DNA from: Acidobacteriota bacterium
GTDB taxonomy: Bacteria; Acidobacteriota; Terriglobia; Acidiferrales; UBA7541
Length of the DNA: 64,000 bases
Assembly: GCA_016201285.1 (NCBI GenBank)
Contig: JACQDE010000025.1
Coordinates: forward strand, 17,357 to 81,356
Direction of reading: 5' to 3'
Of the stretch, positions 59,406 through 64,000 are shown in pieces; the stretch's first letter is position 1, and each line of letters starts with the position of its first letter. A model generated the notes under the pieces. That model ran no database searches. It had not been told where the DNA came from and worked only from the letters and a program-made list of their open reading frames with translations. The translations under genes and the position numbers were made by a program.

Positions 59406-61535
59406 CTAGGCCTCTTCTTCCTCAGCTTGGCCGGCGCGCGCGGCCTTGGCCGCTGCGATGATCTTTTCGGCCTGTTCGCTCGGCACAAAATCGTAGTGGT
59501 CGAATTCCATCGAGTAGCTCGCGCGCCCTTGCGTCATCGAGATCAGGTCGTTCGCATAGCTGAGCATCTCCGCGAGCGGCACCTTCGCCTTCACCACCAC
59601 ATTTGACCCTCGCGATTCGCTTCCGCTGATACGACCGCGCCTCGAGCTCAGGTCGCCCATGATGTCGCCGGAGTACTGATCGGGCGCGTACACTTCGACG
59701 TTCATGACCGGCTCGAGCAGCGCCGGCTTCGCCTGCTTCATGCACTCCTTGAAGGCCAGCGAGCCGGCGATCTTGAACGCCATGTCCGACGAGTCCACAT
59801 CGTGGTATTTCCCGTCGTACAAGCTCGCCCTGAAATCCACCACCGGAAAGCCGGCTAAGTATCCGCGCTCCGCCGAGTCGCGGATGCCTTTCTCCACCGA
59901 TGGGATCCAGTTCTTGGGAATGGCGCCGCCGAAGATGTCGTTGACGAACTCAAAGCCGCTGCCGCGAACAAGCGGTTCCATCTTGATGCGGCACACGCCG
60001 AACTGCCCGTGGCCGCCGGTCTGTTTTTTGTGCTTGCCTTCGGCATCGGCCTTGCCGCGAATCGTTTCGCGGTAGGGCACCTTCGGCGGCTTCAGCGTCA
60101 CGTCCACGTGGAAACGCTTGTGCATCTTGGCCACCACCACTTCGATGTGCTGTTGCCCCGATCCGGCGAGCAGAAACTCCTTGGTTTGCGGGTCGCGCGA
60201 GAAGCGCAGGGCCAGATCCTCTTCGAGAAGTTTGTGGATCGCCGTGCCGATCTTGTCTTCATCGGCGCGGGATTTCGGCTCGATGGCAAACGTGATGGAG
60301 GGCTCGGGAATCCGGGCCGGCGGATAGAATATCGTAGCTGCCTTGTCGCCGAGCGTATCGCCCGTGAGCGTTTCCTTCAACTTGGCGATGGCGCCGATAT
60401 CGCCCGCGTTCAGTAGAGCCACTTCGGTGCCGGTTTTGCCCTGCATCATCTGCACGTGCTGCAGGCGCTCCGGCGTGCCCCGGTTCAAGTTCGTGAGCGT
60501 CGCGTCGTTCTTCAGCGCGCCGGAAATCACTTTGAAGTAGTTAATGCGCCCGGCAAAGGGATCCGCAATCGTCTTGAAGACGAAGACCGAGAGCGGCTCA
60601 CTTGCGCTGATCTTTCGTTCCACCGGATTGCCCTTGCGGTCCGGCTCGCTCCAGCCCGCCACCTTGCCGCGGTCCGCGGGCGAGGGCATGAAGTCCACGA
60701 TGAAACTCAGGACAGCGTCGCTGCCGATGTTGTGCAGGGCCGAGCTGAGCAACACCGGGTACAGCCGCTTGGCCAGGACGGCCAGGCGCAGCCCCTTCGA
60801 CAGGTCTTCCACCGGCAGCGTGCCCTCGGCGAAGAACTCCTCCATCAGCGCGTCGTCGCCCTCGGCGACCATTTCCACCAGCTTTTCGTGCGCCGCCTTG
60901 GCCACTTCGGCCATGTCCGCGGGAATTTCTTCGATGCTCGCCTTGCCGTCGCCATCGGGCTTGTAAACGAGCGCCTTCATTGTCACCAGGTCCACCACGC
61001 CGCGGAAGCCCTTCTCCGCACCGATGGGCAACTGGATCGGCACCGCCGCGCGGCCGAACACCTGCTCCACCGAAGTCATGGCGCGCTCGAAGCTCGCCAG
61101 CTCGCGGTCCATCCAGTTCAGCACGAAGGCGCGCGGAATGTCGTACTCGGTGCAGTAGTCCCAGACTTTTTCCGTCACCACCTGCACGCCGGCTGCGGCG
61201 TCAATCAGGATCAGCGCGCCATCGGCGGCCACCAGCGAAGCCTTCGTTTCGTTGACGAAGGTGCTATAGCCCGGCGTGTCTAGGAAATTGATCTTGGTTT
61301 TTTCCGGCTTGCCTGGGGGCGCCCACTCGGCGTAGGCCAGTCCGGTCTGAATGGTGATCTTTCTCGCGATTTCTTCTTCGTCCCAGTCGGTCACCGTGTT
61401 TCCTTCGGTGACCTTCCCCAGCCGGCTGGTCATCCCGGCGGTGAAGAGCAACGACGACACGAGCTGGGTTTTCCCCGTGTCGCCGTGACCCACAATGCCC
61501 ACATTGCGGATGAAATCCGTGTTGTATGTCTTCAT
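59406..61535 (-). CDS. EF-G-like translational GTPase (second EF-G type)
   Basis: The product is 709 aa from ATG at 61535, preceded by GGGGGCACC. G1 is GHGDTGKT (16-23), G3 DTPG (86-89), and the G4 motif usually NKxD reads NWMD (140-143). Domains II-V follow (IRGKADAEGKHKKQTGGHGQ; VNDIFGGAIPKNW), with a Glu-rich C-terminal end. The ITIQTG switch-I region resembles the EF-G-2 class rather than the main EF-G. This may work in ribosome recycling or special translocation; that is inferred. It stands alone without rpsL/tuf genes. Confidence 0.88.
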   Translation of the reverse strand: MKTYNTDFIRNVGIVGHGDTGKTQLVSSLLFTAGMTSRLGKVTEGNTVTDWDEEEIARKITIQTGLAYAEWAPPGKPEKTKINFLDTPGYSTFVNETKASLVAADGALILIDAAAGVQVVTEKVWDYCTEYDIPRAFVLNWMDRELASFERAMTSVEQVFGRAAVPIQLPIGAEKGFRGVVDLVTMKALVYKPDGDGKASIEEIPADMAEVAKAAHEKLVEMVAEGDDALMEEFFAEGTLPVEDLSKGLRLAVLAKRLYPVLLSSALHNIGSDAVLSFIVDFMPSPADRGKVAGWSEPDRKGNPVERKISASEPLSVFVFKTIADPFAGRINYFKVISGALKNDATLTNLNRGTPERLQHVQMMQGKTGTEVALLNAGDIGAIAKLKETLTGDTLGDKAATIFYPPARIPEPSITFAIEPKSRADEDKIGTAIHKLLEEDLALRFSRDPQTKEFLLAGSGQQHIEVVVAKMHKRFHVDVTLKPPKVPYRETIRGKADAEGKHKKQTGGHGQFGVCRIKMEPLVRGSGFEFVNDIFGGAIPKNWIPSVEKGIRDSAERGYLAGFPVVDFRASLYDGKYHDVDSSDMAFKIAGSLAFKECMKQAKPALLEPVMNVEVYAPDQYSGDIMGDLSSRRGRISGSESRGSNVVVKAKVPLAEMLSYANDLISMTQGRASYSMEFDHYDFVPSEQAEKIIAAAKAARAGQAEEEEA

Positions 61536-61720
61536 GGTGCCCCCGATCCCGCGCTTGCGGGACGTTGTGGCGGACAATCCCCGTAAGGACGCGGCAATTA
61601 CGTCCCGGGGTCCCGGAAGAAGTGGCAGGCCCGGAACGAAACTCCGGATGCTAGCACAGCGGTATGGGCCGTTCAATGAGGGCGGGTAAGCAACGCAGGG
61701 CGCAGGGGAGAGAGGCCGCC

Positions 61721-62626
61721 CTAAACCGCTGTGACGATCGAGCCGTCCGGCGCCACGTAGCCATACGCCATGTGAGGCGTGCTGAAAGCGAATCCCGGAA
61801 TGCCGTCGCGGTCGAGGAGAATCAGCCCGCCGGTGCCTTTTGTGCGTCTCGCAAGCAGCTCCACCGCGGCTTGAGCGGCTTGCGAAGCCATTTGTCCAGA
61901 GCGGAGAAAGTCTGCAGCCGACTTCGCCAGGACGACTTTCATGATAGCTTCACCCCAGCCGGTGCAGGAGACTCCGCCCGCCTCGGCGTCCGCGTAGCAG
62001 CCGCAACCGATGAGCGGCGAATCCCCCACGCGGCCCGGCCGCTTGCAGCACGTGCCGCCGGTGGACGTGCCGGCGACGATGCGGCCCTGCGCGTCTCTCG
62101 CCACGGCGCCTACCGTGCCGTGCTGGTGACTGAAGTGAAACTCCGAAAGATGATTCCCCCCCATGCACTTTCCCCACGCCTTTTTCTCGCGCTCGTGGAT
62201 CAGCTCTTCCGGCTGGCACAGCGGCAGGCCTTGCTCGGCGGCAAATTGTTCCGCGCCGGCGCCGACGAGCATCATGTGCTCGCACGACTCCATCACTTTC
62301 CGCGCCAAGCGGATGGGATTCCGCACGCGCTCGACCGCCGCTACCGCGCCGGCCTCGAGCGTGCTGCCGTCCATGACGATGGCGTCGAGCTGCACGCGGC
62401 CGTCGCGGTTCAGATGTGAGCCGGTGCCGGCATCGAACGTGGGATCGTCCTCGAGAACAATAATGGCGGCTTCCACAGCGTCCATCGCCGCGCCGCCGCG
62501 CTCGAGAATCTCCCGCCCGGCTTCGAGAGCGCGCCGACAACCGGCATGGACTGCGGCGACGGCTTCGTCGGGAATCGCCCAGGCGCCGCCGTGAACGATC
62601 AGGGAAGGCTTACAAGAGTTGGGCAC
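61721..62626 (-). CDS. Isoaspartyl peptidase/L-asparaginase (Ntn hydrolase, T2)
   Basis: The product is 301 aa. HGGAW at 12-16, GGxAMDAVEAAI, FDAGTGSHLN and the autocleavage nucleophile Thr171 in HGTVGAVA, followed by GTSTGG, are the family signatures. The precursor cleaves itself before Thr171 to give alpha and beta chains; it hydrolyses beta-aspartyl dipeptides and asparagine. It lies upstream of no other related gene. The C-terminal part is intact. Confidence 0.93.
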   Translation of the reverse strand: MPNSCKPSLIVHGGAWAIPDEAVAAVHAGCRRALEAGREILERGGAAMDAVEAAIIVLEDDPTFDAGTGSHLNRDGRVQLDAIVMDGSTLEAGAVAAVERVRNPIRLARKVMESCEHMMLVGAGAEQFAAEQGLPLCQPEELIHEREKKAWGKCMGGNHLSEFHFSHQHGTVGAVARDAQGRIVAGTSTGGTCCKRPGRVGDSPLIGCGCYADAEAGGVSCTGWGEAIMKVVLAKSAADFLRSGQMASQAAQAAVELLARRTKGTGGLILLDRDGIPGFAFSTPHMAYGYVAPDGSIVTAV

Positions 62627-62674
62627 AGGAGTTCTGCTTTCCGAAAAGGGTGTGCGTTGAGAATAGTTTTAGTC

Positions 62675-62983
62675 TTAGCCGCCGCGACGGGAGAGCCAGA
62701 CCATCGTCAAGCCCACCGTGAAGAGCATGGGCGCGGCGATGAATGCCAGAAGCATCCCGATTACCATTCGTAGCGTGTGTTTCCGCTCTTTCGGCAATGG
62801 CGCCGCTGTCACGGGAACTTGCCGTGGGTCCGCCGCGCGATGGACCGAGAGCCGCAGCAACCGGAAGTATTCTTCCAGCCAGAAGAAAAATTCGTCCCGG
62901 GCCTGCCAGAGCATGTGGATTCCAGCGAAGAAAGCGAGGATGCCCGCCAGTCCGAGAAGCTCCCACAATGTCGTTGCATCCAT
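62675..62983 (-). CDS. Small two-helix membrane protein
   Basis: The product is 102 aa. Helix 1 is at about 7-25 (WELLGLAGILAFFAGIHML) and helix 2 at 72-97 (MVIGMLLAFIAAPMLFTVGLTM); the part between is charged. The ATG lies nine bases after the stop of the CDP-alcohol transferase upstream, so the two are probably co-transcribed. I do not recognise it. Confidence 0.6.
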   Translation of the reverse strand: MDATTLWELLGLAGILAFFAGIHMLWQARDEFFFWLEEYFRLLRLSVHRAADPRQVPVTAAPLPKERKHTLRMVIGMLLAFIAAPMLFTVGLTMVWLSRRGG

Positions 62984-62992
62984 GGCCTTGTT

Positions 62993-63724
62993 TTAACGGC
63001 TGCGCTCGCCGGCCACGCCGGCCACGCCGGGCACAAGCCCTTTTGACGCGGCCGCGGCGCGCGCCTGGTTATCCTGCTCGGAGGATTCTTGCGGCTTTGC
63101 GGCGGATTCCTCGGGCGCAGTGACCGGCACAACCTCCACGAAGTGCCCGGCCTTCGCTTCCTTCCAGGTGTAAATGATCCGGTGGATGACGGTGATGTTC
63201 GGCCCGATGGCCAGCAGCCACAGCGCCGGCGCAATTCTGTTGGCCAGCGCGCCGATAATCAGCAGCACGATGCGTTCCGGGCGCTCCCAGAAGCCAGCCT
63301 TGCACTCCGGGATCAGCGATTCGGCGCGCGCCCGCGTGTAGCTGACCATCACCGACCCGGCCATGGCCACGCCCACCAGTACCGCGTAGCGGTTGCGGCT
63401 CATGTTCGCGTAGTGGATCAGCAGGCCGAGGTAAAGCACGAGGTCGGAGTAACGGTCGATGACAGAATCGAAGAACGCGCCGAATTTCGTCACGCGGCCC
63501 TGTGCGCGCGCCACTCGGCCATCTACCATGTCGAACAGGCCGGCGAGGATCATCACGCCGCCGGCGGCGGGGAAGCGGCCCCGCGCAAAAAAGATCGCGG
63601 CCACGATGTTGATGACGAGCCCGAAGAAAGTCAGGAAATTCGGCTGGACGCCGGTAGCGGCCAGCAAGTGGACAATCTTGTAGAGCACCCACCGCAGAGC
63701 CTCGCCGATTTTCCGTGTCACCAT
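62993..63724 (-). CDS. CDP-alcohol phosphatidyltransferase family protein
   Basis: The product is 243 aa. The family motif D-G-x2-A-R-x8-G-x3-D-x3-D is seen as DGRVARAQGRVTKFGAFFDS with VIDR. There are about six transmembrane helices and a charged C-terminal tail of about 50 residues. Such enzymes transfer a phospho-alcohol from CDP to glycerol-3-phosphate, inositol-phosphate or similar acceptors. Whether it is PgsA-like or an inositol-phosphate synthase (AIPS-like) cannot be decided from these motifs. It may form an operon with the small membrane gene downstream. Confidence 0.88.
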   Translation of the reverse strand: MVTRKIGEALRWVLYKIVHLLAATGVQPNFLTFFGLVINIVAAIFFARGRFPAAGGVMILAGLFDMVDGRVARAQGRVTKFGAFFDSVIDRYSDLVLYLGLLIHYANMSRNRYAVLVGVAMAGSVMVSYTRARAESLIPECKAGFWERPERIVLLIIGALANRIAPALWLLAIGPNITVIHRIIYTWKEAKAGHFVEVVPVTAPEESAAKPQESSEQDNQARAAAASKGLVPGVAGVAGERSR

Positions 63725-63769
63725 GTGATCGGTTCTCTCGCTTGCGCTCGGGACAAGTGGGCAGGCGCG

Positions 63770-63784
63770 CCCCGCTCTGCGGGG
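63770..63784 (-). terminator. Short hairpin between greA and the CDP-alcohol gene
   Basis: CCCCGC (63770-63775) pairs with GCGGGG (63779-63784). It lies 19 bases after the greA stop; no T-run is present. Confidence 0.35.
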
Positions 63785-63802
63785 TCCGCCGCATGCCCGC
63801 CG

Positions 63803-64000
63803 TTACGCTTCGTCGTGGATCGTCCGCAGCCGCACGATTTCAAATTCTTTGCTGCCCGCCGGCGTCTGCACTTTGATTTCGTCTCCCACGCGCCGTCCCA
63901 GCAGGGCCTTGCCGATCGGCGAAGAAGTGGAGATCAGTCCGTTCGTCGCGTCGGCTTCCTCCGGTGTCACCAGCTTATACTCCACTTCCGCGGATTTTTG
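63803..64000 (-). CDS. greA: Transcription elongation factor GreA, C-terminal part (runs off window edge)
   Basis: The last 65 residues are visible. [20 protein letters not shown] followed by [14 protein letters not shown] is the signature of the GreA/GreB C-terminal FKBP-like domain. GreA rescues arrested RNA polymerase by stimulating transcript cleavage. The N-terminal coiled coil lies outside the window, so GreB cannot be excluded. Confidence 0.9.
   Translation of the reverse strand, partial: QKSAEVEYKLVTPEEADATNGLISTSSPIGKALLGRRVGDEIKVQTPAGSKEFEIVRLRTIHDEA

Overview
The window looks like a high-GC chromosome segment of an Acidobacteriota bacterium. That call rests on inference: a DUF5818-type small secreted protein, a second EF-G-like GTPase, an lpdA-lipB-pdhABC cluster and a Lys-rich histone-H1-like protein sit together, and genus-level placement would need a marker-gene search. 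No tRNA, rRNA or CRISPR array was seen.

Left host block, 1-23.7 kb. It starts inside nagA (amino-sugar catabolism) and carries small secreted and membrane proteins, a TAT-exported M24-fold protein, a membrane-anchored PHP-domain protein, htpX and hsp20 (stress), rlmI (rRNA methylation), queA (queuosine), a metallophosphoesterase, a 502-residue protein with a PD-(D/E)XK-like core, two tandem candidate small RNAs on the minus strand, an MBL-fold hydrolase, an HNH protein, a ComF-type phosphoribosyltransferase and a DksA/TraR-type regulator. It ends with lpdA-lipB-pdhA-pdhB-pdhC, which encodes a lipoylated 2-oxoacid (probably pyruvate) dehydrogenase complex plus the octanoyltransferase that feeds its lipoyl arm.

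Phage-derived block, about 23.9-55.2 kb. From 23.9 to 42.4 kb a siphophage-like late module is read on the minus strand: portal (frameshifted), protease with a nested scaffold, major capsid, connector and neck proteins, a pentapeptide-repeat protein, tail terminator, tail tube, a tail-assembly chaperone with a -1 slippery site, a short frameshifted tape measure, a tail-tip protein and two fibre or spike proteins with apparent signal peptides. From 49.8 to 55.2 kb the opposite strand carries small HTH and zinc-ribbon genes, an HNH endonuclease, small and large terminase genes and a LexA-like CI repressor. Between the two modules, 42.6-49.4 kb, lie a HipA-kinase/DUF3037 pair, small membrane and zinc-ribbon proteins and an IS4-type transposase. 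No integrase or endolysin was recognised. Together with two broken structural genes and the split terminase/portal pair, this points to a defective prophage.

Right host block, 55.3-64 kb. It holds an H1-like basic protein, an MltD-type lytic transglycosylase with three LysM domains, a PLP trans-sulfuration enzyme, the EF-G-like GTPase, an isoaspartyl peptidase/asparaginase, a small membrane protein, a CDP-alcohol phosphatidyltransferase and the 3' end of greA.

Several genes needed GTG or TTG starts, chosen on Shine-Dalgarno spacing. All family names come from reading motifs by eye, without database searches.
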